DNA of 64,000 nucleotides from Paenibacillus oralis. GTDB lineage: Bacteria; Bacillota; Bacilli; Paenibacillales; Paenibacillaceae. Both the position numbers and the translations under genes were made by a program. Under the pieces are notes generated by a model. The model searched no databases, was not told the origin of the DNA, and was given only the letters and a program-made list of their open reading frames with translations. Positions 7,277 to 16,694 of the stretch are shown piece by piece. The stretch spans positions 7,499,071 through 7,563,070 of the forward strand of contig NZ_RRCN01000001.1 in the NCBI RefSeq assembly GCF_003863965.1. Direction: 5' to 3'. How positions within the stretch are numbered: position 1 is the stretch's first letter; each line of letters begins with the position of its first letter.

Positions 7277-9892
7277 CTACAGACCTATCTGTTCACCCTT
7301 TTGGATCGCTTCCTCGCGGCCTTCGAGAAAAAGTTTGCTATAGATGTTATTCAGATGCGTCCTCACTGTGCCGTAACCGATTCCGAGCTTGGCCGAAATC
7401 TCCCGGTTGGTCAGCCGCTGTGTCAACAGCCGTAAAATTTCATATTCCTTTTTCGTCAATATCATCTTAAGATTGGCAGACGAATCGCCGGATGCCATCT
7501 CCTTGCCGAAACCGGACAGCAGGCTGCGGAGATAGCCGATCGAGGGGATGCTCTTCTCCCGCTGCCGGTTCTGCGGAAGAAGCAGCAGCGAAACCAGCTC
7601 GGCCGCCGGCTCGCCGGCATCAAGGAAGACACGTCTCAAGCCGTGCGGCTCTGCGACGTAGAGGAGCGACTGAAATCGCTGCAACGCCTCTTCCGTCCTC
7701 CCCGACCTATACAGCATAACGACTTGCATTAAGCCAGCCTCGACTTCAATGTACAACCGGTTCTCCCGCTTCCCGGTTGCCAACAGCCGGTCCGTCAAAC
7801 GCCACGCCTGCTCGTCCCGGCCCCGCTTCATCAGCAGCCTCGACCAGTAGATTTGCTCGTACAATTGCCATACCGAGAGCTCCCCTCGGTCATTCAAGCT
7901 GTACAACCGCTCCCAAGCGTCAGCCGGGGCTGTGTCGCCTTCCTCCAAAGCGAACTGAGCCAGCTCGGCATCACAAAAAATCAACGCCCCGGCCATACCC
8001 ATCTCCACGAGATCCCGTCTCGTTTCCCTCAAGGTCTCCTTCGCGGCCGCAATCAAACCGCGGATTCGCTGGATGCGCGCCAACACAAGCCGAGCCGGAA
8101 GCAGCGCCTCAGCAGCAGCTCTGCTCGATCTTGGAAGTCCCGTAGACTGTAGAGCTTTGCGTGCTGCCTTCTCCGCCTCGTCCAACTCGTCGAACTCATA
8201 ATAACATTCCGCTAGACAGGCTGTCACCGGATTCGCCAAATCGACTTGTTCCATCATTTCCGCTAGTTGGGTTAGAATAGGGATCAGAAACTTTTGGCCG
8301 GGATGTCCTTCCTCCTTTTGCATATACTCTTTCAAAATCGAAGGCAAACCTGACCTTTTGGGCCGCGCGAAGACAAGATTCACTCCTGTGGGCTTATGCT
8401 GCTTCGACATGATCATATACCGGTATCCCTGTTCGCGGTCCTTTGATACGACAAGCTCATAGTACGCTTTTATAAAATAATAGCTGCCCCAGTAGTCGTC
8501 TCTGGCTTCTTCCGTCCACTCGACCATCTTCTCTTCATACATCTGTTCGGCGAATAGTAGCATTCGGTCGACCTTCGCAAAATCGTTGTCGCCGAGTAGT
8601 AGCGAGTGAACATAGGAAAAATATAGCGTCGGCCGTTCCAGCAAAATTGGCTCGGGAATAAGCGCCAACTGCGAGCTCAGCCACAGCGTGTCGAGCCGTA
8701 TCATCTTCGCAGTCATCTCTTCCAGTAGTCTGATCGCTAGGTCGTAATGCTTGCCTGTCAAATAATACTCCAGCGCCTCCTCCTTCAATCCTTCCTGCTC
8801 GCACCACTGCCCCGCAACTTCGAGCAGAATCGGCATGCGGTTGGGACTCTCTCGTTGCAGCCGATGCAGTAGAAATTCTGCGAACAGATGGTGGAGTCGG
8901 TACCAGCCTCTCTGATCGTCCAGCGGAATAATAAATAGTTGCACGTGTTCCAGCAGTTCAAGCATTTCCTGGCTTCGGGATTCTCCGGTGACGGCGCGAC
9001 ATAGAGAGGCATTCATACGTTTCAGGACGGAGCAGTCCATTAGAAATTGCCGGATGGATTCGCTCTGCCTGATAAAAACCTCCTCCATCAGGTACTGTTC
9101 GAGCAGATGGGAAGCTCCGGATAAATTCCGGAGCAGAATGGAAGGATGGCGTGAATCTCGAATCGACAGGGCGGCTAGCTTCATCGCCGCAATCCAGCCC
9201 TCCGTCCGCCGGACCCATTCGTTCGTCTCTTCCTCCTGAAGATCAAGCGCCATGCAAGACGAATAAAATTTACTGCCTTCTTGCGGGGTAAAGCTCAGTT
9301 CCTCGGCATCTAACCGTTCCATCGACTGATAGCTGCGCAGCTTAGCGGTCGGGATGGGAAGCTCCGTTCGGCTGGCAACAATCAGGTGGACATTCTCTGG
9401 CAAATGGTCGAGAAAAAAGCTGAAGGAATCGAGCAGACTCTCGTTTGTAACTGAATGAAAATCGTCGAGAATAAGCGCAAGCGGCTTCTCCGTCTGCTGA
9501 AGTTCGTTGAGTAGCATTGTCAGCGCCAGCTCGTAATCAGAAGGATGAACCAGCTTGACGACGTCGGCGGTCCGTACCCTGAATCCCGGGCGGATCCGGT
9601 CGATAGCTGCGATGACATAGCGCCAGAACCGCACTGGATCGTTGTCCGCCGGCTCGACGGAGAACCACGCTGGACGCTCCGGCGCCTGCAGCGCCCAATG
9701 CTGCAGAAGGGTCGATTTGCCAAAGCCGACCGGCGCACAGATCAGGGTAAGCTTAACCGTAGCACACCAGTTTAGCCGCTCGATCAGCCGAGGACGCACC
9801 ATCGTCTCGACAGTTCGGGAAGGGATATTCAGTTTGGTCTCCAGTAGCGGCGCTTCATACGGGGAATCTATAGGGTACGTCTTTTCATTCAT
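7277..9892 (-). CDS. MalT-like large ATP-binding LuxR-family regulator (LAL), copy 2
   Basis: This 871-residue paralogue of the protein at 2867-5458 has the same order: Walker A CAPVGFGKST at about 52-61, Walker B-like ALILDDFHSV, a STAND-type region, TPR-like helices, and a LuxR helix-turn-helix at the C-terminus (TNREISAKLGIGYGTVRTHLNNIYSKL). ATG 9892 is preferred over TTG 9898 because AGGAG lies at a normal distance only from the ATG. The gene is GC-richer than copy 1, so the duplication is old or the copies came from different sources. It lies downstream of, and on the same strand as, a two-component system. It has no TATACAGGGGG box upstream, unlike copy 1, so it could be an upstream activator of the box promoters. 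Confidence 0.93.
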   Translation of the reverse strand: MNEKTYPIDSPYEAPLLETKLNIPSRTVETMVRPRLIERLNWCATVKLTLICAPVGFGKSTLLQHWALQAPERPAWFSVEPADNDPVRFWRYVIAAIDRIRPGFRVRTADVVKLVHPSDYELALTMLLNELQQTEKPLALILDDFHSVTNESLLDSFSFFLDHLPENVHLIVASRTELPIPTAKLRSYQSMERLDAEELSFTPQEGSKFYSSCMALDLQEEETNEWVRRTEGWIAAMKLAALSIRDSRHPSILLRNLSGASHLLEQYLMEEVFIRQSESIRQFLMDCSVLKRMNASLCRAVTGESRSQEMLELLEHVQLFIIPLDDQRGWYRLHHLFAEFLLHRLQRESPNRMPILLEVAGQWCEQEGLKEEALEYYLTGKHYDLAIRLLEEMTAKMIRLDTLWLSSQLALIPEPILLERPTLYFSYVHSLLLGDNDFAKVDRMLLFAEQMYEEKMVEWTEEARDDYWGSYYFIKAYYELVVSKDREQGYRYMIMSKQHKPTGVNLVFARPKRSGLPSILKEYMQKEEGHPGQKFLIPILTQLAEMMEQVDLANPVTACLAECYYEFDELDEAEKAARKALQSTGLPRSSRAAAEALLPARLVLARIQRIRGLIAAAKETLRETRRDLVEMGMAGALIFCDAELAQFALEEGDTAPADAWERLYSLNDRGELSVWQLYEQIYWSRLLMKRGRDEQAWRLTDRLLATGKRENRLYIEVEAGLMQVVMLYRSGRTEEALQRFQSLLYVAEPHGLRRVFLDAGEPAAELVSLLLLPQNRQREKSIPSIGYLRSLLSGFGKEMASGDSSANLKMILTKKEYEILRLLTQRLTNREISAKLGIGYGTVRTHLNNIYSKLFLEGREEAIQKGEQIGL

Positions 9893-9981
9893 AAACAAGC
9901 TCTCCTAAATAACGGAAAATCTGCATCCAAATATTGCAACAAAAAAACGAATGCTAAAACACCAATATGACAGTAACTGGC

Positions 9982-11385
9982 TTAACTTTGTTTATCCTTC
10001 TGTCCGCCAACAAAGGGCAAGGAAAAATAAAATGCTACCTTACCGTCCCTCACCGTTAATCCGAAGGAAGAGTGATGGTTCTGTAGGACGGTCCGGACAA
10101 TAGATAAGCCGAGCCCGGTGCCGCTGAATTTTTTGCTGCGTGAACTTTCCATGACATAAAAGGGCTCCCATATCAGATCCCAACGGGCGTCCTCGTCGAT
10201 GTCCGTTTCATTGACAATCTCGAAGTAAATGGCATCCCCCTTTACTTCTGCTGAAACGCTCACTCGATTGCCAGTCGTGTACTTCATCGCGTTCGTTAGC
10301 CAATTGTGGAGAACGGATTCCAGCTTCTTCCGATCGGCCGTCACCCACACCACCGCAGGCAACCGGTCTTCAGTCTCCAGTTCCAGTCCCTGCTGCTGGT
10401 AGGCGATCCGGTAAGCGTCAAGCAGCTTTCCGAGCACTTCCTTGAAGTCGACCGGCTCGAAATGATATGTCTCCTCCTGCAGTCGGGACAGCTCCAGAAG
10501 CCGATCAATCAGGACACTCATCTCCTCGCTTTGCTGACGAATAACATCGGCGTAGGTACCGTCGTCCAAGCCGTCCTGAAGGCCGGAGGCATAGACCCGG
10601 ATAAGCGAGAGCGGAGTTTTCAGCTCATGTGAGATATCCGCGATAAATGTCCGCAAATTGGTATTTTTTGCTTCCAGCGACTTGTGCGTTTCCTCCAGCT
10701 TATCGCTCATCCGGTTGATACTATTCGCGAGAGACTCAATTTCGTCACCGGTCCGGATGTCTACATTGTTGAACTTAAGATTAGAGATCGCTTCTGCCGT
10801 CTCGTTCAGCTTCCCGAGTGGCTTCACGATCCGGGTCGTAAAGAGCGCGGACAGCAGAATAAGCAGCAACAGCATGCCGAGCCAAATATAGAGATTGAAC
10901 CGGTTGACGATTTGAATCGTCTCCGACGAATGGCTGATCGATTCGCCCACCGCGAAGACCGAACCATCAATCGCCAGAAAATTGACCAGAAAGCTCGATT
11001 TCAGCTTTGTCTGATCGTAAATTTTATTGACTCGCTTGCCTTCTTGCAGCTTTGCAATGCTTTCATCGGTCAGCCAAAACTTTCCCAATGCTATGCCTTT
11101 ACGTTTCAATTGCAGAAGCAGCTCGTTGTTCACGTCGTCGACAGTTTCTGACAGAGAGGCGTATGCGATCGTGACCTGATACTGATCCTCGATCGCCCCG
11201 ATCTGCTGTACCATTTGCTCGTATGGCATGGAAGAAAGATCGCTTGTCAACTCGGCAAGTTTGTTTTTCTTCTGATACAAAAAAAATTCCGGAAGAAAAT
11301 AGGTGTTCACAGCAAAGGAAAGTACGAACACGACGCAAAGCGCAGCAGTAATCCTTATAATCAGCTTCCTGCTTAACTTACTCAT
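9982..11385 (-). CDS. Sensor histidine kinase, HAMP type
   Basis: About 467 residues: membrane segment near 8-30, an extracytoplasmic sensor of about 135 residues, a second membrane segment (IWLGMLLLLILLSALF), HAMP, HisKA with the phospho-acceptor His253 in DISHELKTPLS, and a HATPase domain (N box LHNWLTNAMKYT; G box SGTGLGLSIVRTVL). The start at 11385 overlaps the end of the response regulator (GATGAGTAA), the usual coupling; a longer frame to 11502 would run inside the regulator gene and is less likely. It should phosphorylate the OmpR-type regulator encoded just upstream. The signal is unknown. Confidence 0.92.
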   Translation of the reverse strand: MSKLSRKLIIRITAALCVVFVLSFAVNTYFLPEFFLYQKKNKLAELTSDLSSMPYEQMVQQIGAIEDQYQVTIAYASLSETVDDVNNELLLQLKRKGIALGKFWLTDESIAKLQEGKRVNKIYDQTKLKSSFLVNFLAIDGSVFAVGESISHSSETIQIVNRFNLYIWLGMLLLLILLSALFTTRIVKPLGKLNETAEAISNLKFNNVDIRTGDEIESLANSINRMSDKLEETHKSLEAKNTNLRTFIADISHELKTPLSLIRVYASGLQDGLDDGTYADVIRQQSEEMSVLIDRLLELSRLQEETYHFEPVDFKEVLGKLLDAYRIAYQQQGLELETEDRLPAVVWVTADRKKLESVLHNWLTNAMKYTTGNRVSVSAEVKGDAIYFEIVNETDIDEDARWDLIWEPFYVMESSRSKKFSGTGLGLSIVRTVLQNHHSSFGLTVRDGKVAFYFSLPFVGGQKDKQS

Positions 11386-12037
11386 CTTCAGCCTCCAAGC
11401 AGTAGCCCATGCCTCGGTACGTTTTGATCGGCTGCTCGCCGATCTTCTCCCGAAGCCTGCGGATATGGGTATCGACCGTCCGTTCTTCACCGAAATAGTC
11501 AAACCCCCATACCTGATCGAGCAACATCTTGCGGGTGACGATCTGTCCCTTATTAAGCGCCAGATATTTCATTAATTCAAATTCCTTATGTGTAGCTTTA
11601 ACGTCTTTACCGCAGCGGTATATTTTCTGCCCCTCCAGATCGACGGTCAGTTCTCCGATCGTAATTTTCGAGGCAATCTGCAGAAGCTTTTGTGCGCGCA
11701 GCAGTAGGATACGTGGATCGAATGGTTTGCGCAGATAATCGTCTGCCCCGGACTGCAAGGCAAGAAATTCATCGTTCGTGTCCCCCTTTGCCGTTAACAG
11801 CAGCACCTTCGCCCGCCCGGTCTTTTTGATTTCCTGACACACCTCGATACCGCTTCGCTTCGGCATCATCCAGTCCAGGATCGCTAGATCAATCTTATGG
11901 TTATAGAATAAGTCCAGCGCTTCCTCGCCGTCCTGTGCCAGAAATGTCTGAAAGCCTTCTTTCGCGAAATAAGCCTTTAAAATTTGCAACATGAGCAGTT
12001 CATCGTCAGCTAACAACAAATTCATGTCCGCCCCCAT
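11378..12037 (-). CDS. OmpR/PhoB-family response regulator
   Basis: 219 residues: receiver domain (acidic pair D11/D12, phospho-acceptor D55 in LAILDWMMP, Lys in YLRKPF) and a winged-helix DNA-binding domain ending DTHIRRLREKIGEQPIKTYRGMGY. The ATG at 12037 has AGGTGG 9 nt upstream; a second ATG at 12025 is possible. It overlaps the kinase gene and directly follows a small ORF (stop TAA one base before this ATG), so all three are probably one transcript. Possible targets are the divergent glycosidase-like gene at 12600 and the MalT-like gene downstream. Confidence 0.93.
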   Translation of the reverse strand: MGADMNLLLADDELLMLQILKAYFAKEGFQTFLAQDGEEALDLFYNHKIDLAILDWMMPKRSGIEVCQEIKKTGRAKVLLLTAKGDTNDEFLALQSGADDYLRKPFDPRILLLRAQKLLQIASKITIGELTVDLEGQKIYRCGKDVKATHKEFELMKYLALNKGQIVTRKMLLDQVWGFDYFGEERTVDTHIRRLREKIGEQPIKTYRGMGYCLEAEDE

Positions 12038-12038
12038 T

Positions 12039-12194
12039 TTACACTTCCACCTGAAATCCTATATGCAGACAAATACGGGAAGCTAGAAGGTATCCTTCGT
12101 CATTTTTCAATTTAATAAACGGGTGATTCTCTACTTTAATGGGAATTGGAAAACAGTCGAACTCTTTTTCCATTCCTAACTTATACTCGTTCAC
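12039..12194 (-). CDS. Small ORF coupled to the response regulator, unknown
   Basis: GTG at 12194 with GGGAGG 7 nt upstream opens 51 codons (NEYKLGMEKEFDCFPIP ... YLLASRICLHIGFQVEV) that stop one base before the response regulator start. No family is recognised and there is no signal peptide or membrane segment. The good ribosome binding site and tight coupling support expression; it may be a small signalling accessory or simply a leader that couples translation. Confidence 0.45.
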   Translation of the reverse strand: MNEYKLGMEKEFDCFPIPIKVENHPFIKLKNDEGYLLASRICLHIGFQVEV

Positions 12195-12599
12195 ACTGAA
12201 TCCTCCCTGAATCGTTTTTTCCAAACTACGCTATTGTATAACTTTAGGGGTAATCTGAAACCGTCCAATTGATAAAAATATTCACCCGCCACTCTTTCAT
12301 AAGCATGTTGGTAAAAAATGTTTTAGAGAAATGAAAATAATACCCGAACAACCACACCATTTTATGCCGGACCGGCGGAATTCAGCCAGCTTACCTGATC
12401 ATATTACAATCCCTTGTCACGCAGCTGTTTAATTTTAGAAGACGTTTGTTACATCAGTATGACAAATACTCTGACTTCGTACAAACGTAATTTATTTTTA
12501 TTCTTTTCTATTAAGCATCATCTTTGACATACTCGTGTAACAATACACACTTATAATGCCGCTGAATGACAATAATCAAGAATGGAGGAAATTAAAAGT
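12195..12599. other. Divergent intergenic region
   Basis: About 400 bases between the leftward two-component operon and the rightward glycosidase-like gene. No gene is seen. TATAAT at 12552-12557 is the best -10 for the rightward gene; TTGACA at 12524-12529 is 22 nt away, too far for a normal promoter. Toward the left, TATACAAT near 12230-12240 is a weak -10 candidate. Confidence 0.4.
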
Positions 12600-14939
12600 A
12601 TGTACAAAATGTTTGTTTGGCTTTGCACGCTCTGTCTGATAAGCGTTGCCGTTACCGGATGCGGGTACGGTGTTGCTGGATCGGCGGAATTACCTACGTC
12701 AGTGGTAAAAGCGTCACAACAGACTGCTGCAATCACGGAGCCGTTTGATTTCGAAGTCGATCCGGAAACCTTTGCGCTAACGATTGTGAAGGATGGGACC
12801 CGTATCCCAGCGTCGGTTCCGCTTCCTAAGATGGAAATAACCAATCTGGTCAAAAAGGAGGACTCAGTCCAATGGACATATCCGGGCAAGGTGGATGTCA
12901 GCATCGTCCGCAAAAGCGGCTACCTCGACATTCAGTTAGTTTCCGCCGGTGCTGAGCAGTTCGCGTGGCCGACCGTCAAGGCGGACCGCTATACACTCCC
13001 CATCGGAGAAGGAAAAGAAATTCCAGCGAACGATGCGGATTGGCGATCGTTTTTGAACGATCAAACCTATACCTGGAGCGAATCATTCTCCATGGATTTT
13101 TTTGCGCTGAACGCCGATCCTTACTCTCTGGTTTACGTGGTCACGAACAAATTTAACAATGAGGTTCATTTTGATACGACAAAGTCTGTTCAATTTCAAT
13201 TCAAGCATGAATTTCCATCCATTAATCCGGACAAAAGCTATGGCTTCCGCTTGTACGTAACCGGTAGCGATCCGATGGAAATCGTTAACCCTTACAAAAG
13301 CTATGTGACAGAAAAAGGGGACTTCGTCACGTTGGAGGAGAAGGCCGCAAGTAATCCGAATATCCAAAAACTGTATGGAGCACCGCAAGTATATCTATGG
13401 AGCGAATCCATTCTTACCGATTCCGACGTCAAGTGGCCGAAGATCCGAACACTTATGGCAGGCCCGTTCGGTTCCTGGCTAACTAAGCTTCTTGCCGACA
13501 CTCCCGACGGAAGCGGCGAGCTTAAGGACGTGCTTCAGCAAATCGCAAAGCAGGATTATATGGACAAGTATCAAAAGAGAATCGTGCTTGGCGCAATGAA
13601 TCAGGCGCTCAAGATGAGAAACTTTTACACTCCTGACATGTTTCCAAATCCCGGCGAATCAGCTCTTGAGCTCATCAAGCAAGGAGTCAGTCAATTAAGC
13701 GAGCAAAAATTGTATGAACTGAATAAATTGCTGTTAAAAAGCGTGCTGCTGGATGCCGCTACTGACCTTGACGATTGGGGGCAGGCCGATTCGACGGACG
13801 TACTGGATGACATGCATAGCTCAGGTATCGACAACGCTTGGATTGGCCTACCAAACTGGGCCGATGGTCTAATGAATCCGCAAATGGTTAGCGAAGCGGT
13901 GAAAAACGGCTATTTAATCGCCCCATATGATTCCTACCATTCGATCCAACATGACGCGGACATCTCCTGGAATACCGCTTCCTTCCCGGATCCGACACTG
14001 TATGAGGAAGCTACGATTACGAAGAAAGATGGAACCAAGGTGGCCGGCTTTCTGGGGCGTGGTCGCAAGCTGAATCCCACACTGGCTATGCCCAGTGTAC
14101 AACAGCGTGTATCGGGGATCCTGCAGGACGGAATCGGCTTCAATTCCTGGTTTGTGGACTGCGACGCGACTGGAGAAATTTACGACGACTATTCGCCGGC
14201 TCACCCGACCACGCAAAGCCAGGATCTGGCCGCCCGCCTGCAAAGGCTTAGCTATTTTGCAGGAGAAAAAGGAATGGTTGTAGGCTCGGAAGGCGGCAAT
14301 GATTACGCGAGCGGAACGATCGCTTTCGCACATGGGATTGAGAGTCCGATTATCGCCTGGGGCGATCCCGATATGCGAGAAAATCAGGATAGTCCCTATT
14401 ACGTTGGAGGATATTATGCAGCGGAAGGAATCCCCGAACGTTACGGCAAGTCCGTACCGATCAAGCCGCTGTATCACAAGGTCTATACCGATCCGGCCTA
14501 TTCTCTGCCTCTCTATAAGCTGGTCTATAACGACTCAATCATTACGACCAATCACTGGGAATGGGGCAGTTACAAGATCAAGGGTGAAGAGGATGAACGA
14601 ATGCTTTATGAGTTGCTGTACAATGCTCCTCCTCTCTATCATCTGGATCGCGCGTCCTGGGAACAGGATAAAGCAAGCATCGTCGATTTTCTAAAGGTCT
14701 GGTCTCCCTTCCACCGTCAGGCCGTTACCCGTGAGATGAGCAATTTCTCTATCCTAACAGACGACCGGCTCGTACAAAGCGCGCAATACGGAGACGATCT
14801 GAAGGTGATTGCCAATTTCTCCGACCAGGACGTGACGGTGGATAGCGAGGTGATCCCGGCGAAGTCTGCGGTAATCCATGAAGATGGAAAGCGCCTGATC
14901 TTCAACGCTGCGAACAATGCCAAGATGCTTTCGGAGTAA
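12600..14939 (+). CDS. Secreted glycoside-hydrolase-like lipoprotein
   Basis: About 779 residues. A lipoprotein signal (MYKMFVWLCTLCLISVAVTGC) predicts attachment outside the membrane. ATG 12600 is chosen because GGAGG lies about 11 nt upstream; ATG 12582 has none. The middle (about 380-700) reads like a TIM-barrel glycosidase: DDMHSSGIDNAWIGLPNW, SWFVDCDATGEIYDDY (Asp/Glu-rich, candidate active site), MVVGSEGGNDYA and a later beta-rich C-terminal part. The pattern is closest to what I recall of GH101/GH129-like or related unclassified Paenibacillus enzymes; the exact family is unsure. It stands alone, divergent from a two-component system that may control it. Confidence 0.65.
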   Translation: MYKMFVWLCTLCLISVAVTGCGYGVAGSAELPTSVVKASQQTAAITEPFDFEVDPETFALTIVKDGTRIPASVPLPKMEITNLVKKEDSVQWTYPGKVDVSIVRKSGYLDIQLVSAGAEQFAWPTVKADRYTLPIGEGKEIPANDADWRSFLNDQTYTWSESFSMDFFALNADPYSLVYVVTNKFNNEVHFDTTKSVQFQFKHEFPSINPDKSYGFRLYVTGSDPMEIVNPYKSYVTEKGDFVTLEEKAASNPNIQKLYGAPQVYLWSESILTDSDVKWPKIRTLMAGPFGSWLTKLLADTPDGSGELKDVLQQIAKQDYMDKYQKRIVLGAMNQALKMRNFYTPDMFPNPGESALELIKQGVSQLSEQKLYELNKLLLKSVLLDAATDLDDWGQADSTDVLDDMHSSGIDNAWIGLPNWADGLMNPQMVSEAVKNGYLIAPYDSYHSIQHDADISWNTASFPDPTLYEEATITKKDGTKVAGFLGRGRKLNPTLAMPSVQQRVSGILQDGIGFNSWFVDCDATGEIYDDYSPAHPTTQSQDLAARLQRLSYFAGEKGMVVGSEGGNDYASGTIAFAHGIESPIIAWGDPDMRENQDSPYYVGGYYAAEGIPERYGKSVPIKPLYHKVYTDPAYSLPLYKLVYNDSIITTNHWEWGSYKIKGEEDERMLYELLYNAPPLYHLDRASWEQDKASIVDFLKVWSPFHRQAVTREMSNFSILTDDRLVQSAQYGDDLKVIANFSDQDVTVDSEVIPAKSAVIHEDGKRLIFNAANNAKMLSE

Positions 14940-15025
14940 AACGATTCATAATCCAGCCAAATTGGTTTTATAATAGAATAATCCCGGATCTATTTGAAAG
15001 ACCAATACAAAAAGGAGGGGTTTTT

Positions 15026-15388
15026 GTGGATAAGGCCCAAATTATTGCTAATGAAGAACTTCTTCGGACAGCCATGTTATCCGGTAATGTGGAATTGTTA
15101 GATGAACTGATCGCTGACGACCTTATCTTCGTCAATCAATTCGGACAAACTTTGTCAAAAGAATCGGATATTGAAGCGCACCGGTCAGGGAACTTGAAAT
15201 TGACTCAAATTGATATTGTAGACCAAAAAATTAAACTTTTAGATGCGGTAGCCGTAACCATTACTCAAGTGACAATAGCCGGCACCTTCGGAACACCATT
15301 TCAAGGTGATTTCTGTTATACCCGCGTTTGGCAGTATCGCATGGGGAAATGGAAAATTGTCTCAGGACATTGTAGTTCCATAACATGA
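15026..15388 (+). CDS. NTF2-like / SnoaL-like domain protein (DUF4440 type)
   Basis: 120 residues from a GTG at 15026 with AAGGAGGGG upstream. The pattern (an N-terminal helix ending EELLRTAML.GNVELLDELIADDLIFVNQFG, then strands ending YTRVWQYRMGKWKIVSGH) is typical of the cone-shaped NTF2-like fold in stand-alone DUF4440 proteins. These are small cytoplasmic proteins that bind or turn over small molecules, mostly of unknown role. It follows the glycosidase-like gene by about 85 nt but an operon is not evident. Confidence 0.8.
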   Translation: MDKAQIIANEELLRTAMLSGNVELLDELIADDLIFVNQFGQTLSKESDIEAHRSGNLKLTQIDIVDQKIKLLDAVAVTITQVTIAGTFGTPFQGDFCYTRVWQYRMGKWKIVSGHCSSIT

Positions 15389-15516
15389 TCCTTCAATTTT
15401 TGCTTATTGGAGTTGATCATTTCAACAGCAATTAGAGTAAGTGCAGTTTTAGAATAAGATGTTAGGAACAGAAATAAGAAATTTCATTAAATAACGGCAA
15501 TGTAAGATGATATTAT

Positions 15517-15569
15517 CCCCTTTGAGTAGACAGGTGCTAAAAAAGCGCATTAAAGTCTACTTGGAGGGG
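15517..15569. repeat. Imperfect inverted repeat, likely IS end
   Basis: CCCCTTTGAGTAGAC (15517-15531) faces GTCTACTTGGAGGGG (15555-15569), mismatched only in the middle. It sits directly before the IS3-type transposase remnant and may be terminal repeat debris of that element. Confidence 0.4.
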
Positions 15570-15589
15570 ATTACGGTATTGAGGCCATC

Positions 15590-15799
15590 ATGTCGCGAAA
15601 AGACAATTTTCTCGATGATACTTGTATAGAGAGCTTTTTGGGCCATCTCAAGAGTGAGTCCCATCACTTTCAATAGTCCACCGATTCAAAGGAACTTAGG
15701 GATGAAGTTCACCGCTATATCCATTTTTATAACCACCATCGGTTTCAGAAGAAATTAAAAAACCTTAGTCCAATACAGTATTGGACTAAGGCTGCTTAA
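15590..15799 (+). pseudogene. IS3-family transposase (OrfB) C-terminal remnant
   Basis: From ATG 15590 the frame reads MSRKDNFLDDTCIESFLGHLKSE, has an in-frame TAG near 15674, then continues ELRDEVHRYIHFYNHHRFQKKLKNLSPIQYWTKAA to TAA 15797. This is the well-known end of IS3-family OrfB integrases (DNA.IESFF..LK.E ... YI.FYN..R...KL...SP..Y). Only about 69 codons of roughly 280 remain and one is a stop, so it is dead. Its last part contains a perfect palindrome that looks like the terminator of the oppositely oriented rsiV gene. Confidence 0.85.
15756..15791 (-). terminator. Strong Rho-independent terminator for the sigV-rsiV operon
   Basis: A perfect 14-bp stem (CCTTAGTCCAATAC with its complement, 15763-15791) followed on the minus strand by a T-run (15762-15757). 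It lies about 20 nt after the rsiV stop and inside the last codons of the IS3 remnant. Confidence 0.85.
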
Positions 15800-15809
15800 C
15801 GCTAATCAT

Positions 15810-16694
15810 TTATTTTATATATTCATGGCTAACCAACTGGTCGGAAATAACGTCTGTGGGAATGATAAATTCAACAACACCCATAACTCCAGGAGCAACC
15901 TCGTATTCGTTAAAGGCAATCACTAATTTCCCTTCATTATTGATATAAAAATTTTGATCCTCTGTAATACCCTTAAACTCATCTTGAGGCATGACTTCCT
16001 CTCCACCGGGATAGGAAACCCAGTAGATCATATTCGGGTCGTTCTTCATTTGTTGGATCATCTGTTCCTTAATATATTTACTGATTACCTCAATATAGGA
16101 ATCATCCTTAAAGAGGCTTGGTAGTGTAATCAGTACTTTCTTTTGTTTATCAACCGTATCATATTGAAAGGTTTCATTACCAGATGCCGCTGTATGAACT
16201 ACGTATCTGCCAATCGATAAAATGCGTTCATTATTGGTTTTTACCTCGTATCCACTATCTACTGCGAGATGTCCGCCGACATCCTCCGTTTTCTCTCTAT
16301 CGATTTGGGCCATGAAATCATCGTAAAGTTTTTTGTTTTCCTCCAGATATTTTTGATTCAAGCCATATTCTAATGATGTATCCCCTAAATTAGCAACAGC
16401 AGGCACTTTCAAATCCGCCTTATAATTTTCATCCTCCATTTTGAATTCCCTAAAAGTAAATACCTTTACAATATTTCCTATCACAGGTATTTCGGAAAAA
16501 GCATGGGCAATAGTTGAACTACTATTAATCCCTGCTACGAATACAATCGCTGCAGCTCCTGTTCCAAGAAGCCATTTCACATTCATATTTCTTTTTATTC
16601 TTTGATTCAATGCCTTTTTCACAACAAAATCCAGTTCATATGGGATAGGGATATCGCTATATTCTTTTTTTAATTGTTCTAGCTTTTGATCCAC
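15810..16694 (-). CDS. rsiV: RsiV-type anti-sigma factor
   Basis: 294 residues from GTG 16694, with GGAGG 8 nt upstream and the sigma stop codon immediately before. Residues 1-38 are cytoplasmic and sigma-binding; 39-58 (WLLGTGAAAIVFVAGINSSS) form one membrane segment; the outer part matches the DUF4179/DUF3298-like fold of RsiV (DVGGHLAVDSGYEVKTNNERILSI... FYINNEGKLVIAFNEYEVAPGVMG). In Bacillus subtilis RsiV holds SigV at the membrane until lysozyme binds its outer domain and triggers cleavage. The family call is firm; lysozyme sensing here is inferred. Confidence 0.85.
   Translation of the reverse strand: MDQKLEQLKKEYSDIPIPYELDFVVKKALNQRIKRNMNVKWLLGTGAAAIVFVAGINSSSTIAHAFSEIPVIGNIVKVFTFREFKMEDENYKADLKVPAVANLGDTSLEYGLNQKYLEENKKLYDDFMAQIDREKTEDVGGHLAVDSGYEVKTNNERILSIGRYVVHTAASGNETFQYDTVDKQKKVLITLPSLFKDDSYIEVISKYIKEQMIQQMKNDPNMIYWVSYPGGEEVMPQDEFKGITEDQNFYINNEGKLVIAFNEYEVAPGVMGVVEFIIPTDVISDQLVSHEYIK

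Noticed and set aside
12524..12557. TTGACA and TATAAT as a sigma-A promoter
   Set aside because: The spacer is 22 nt, too long for a normal promoter; only the -10 is kept as a candidate.
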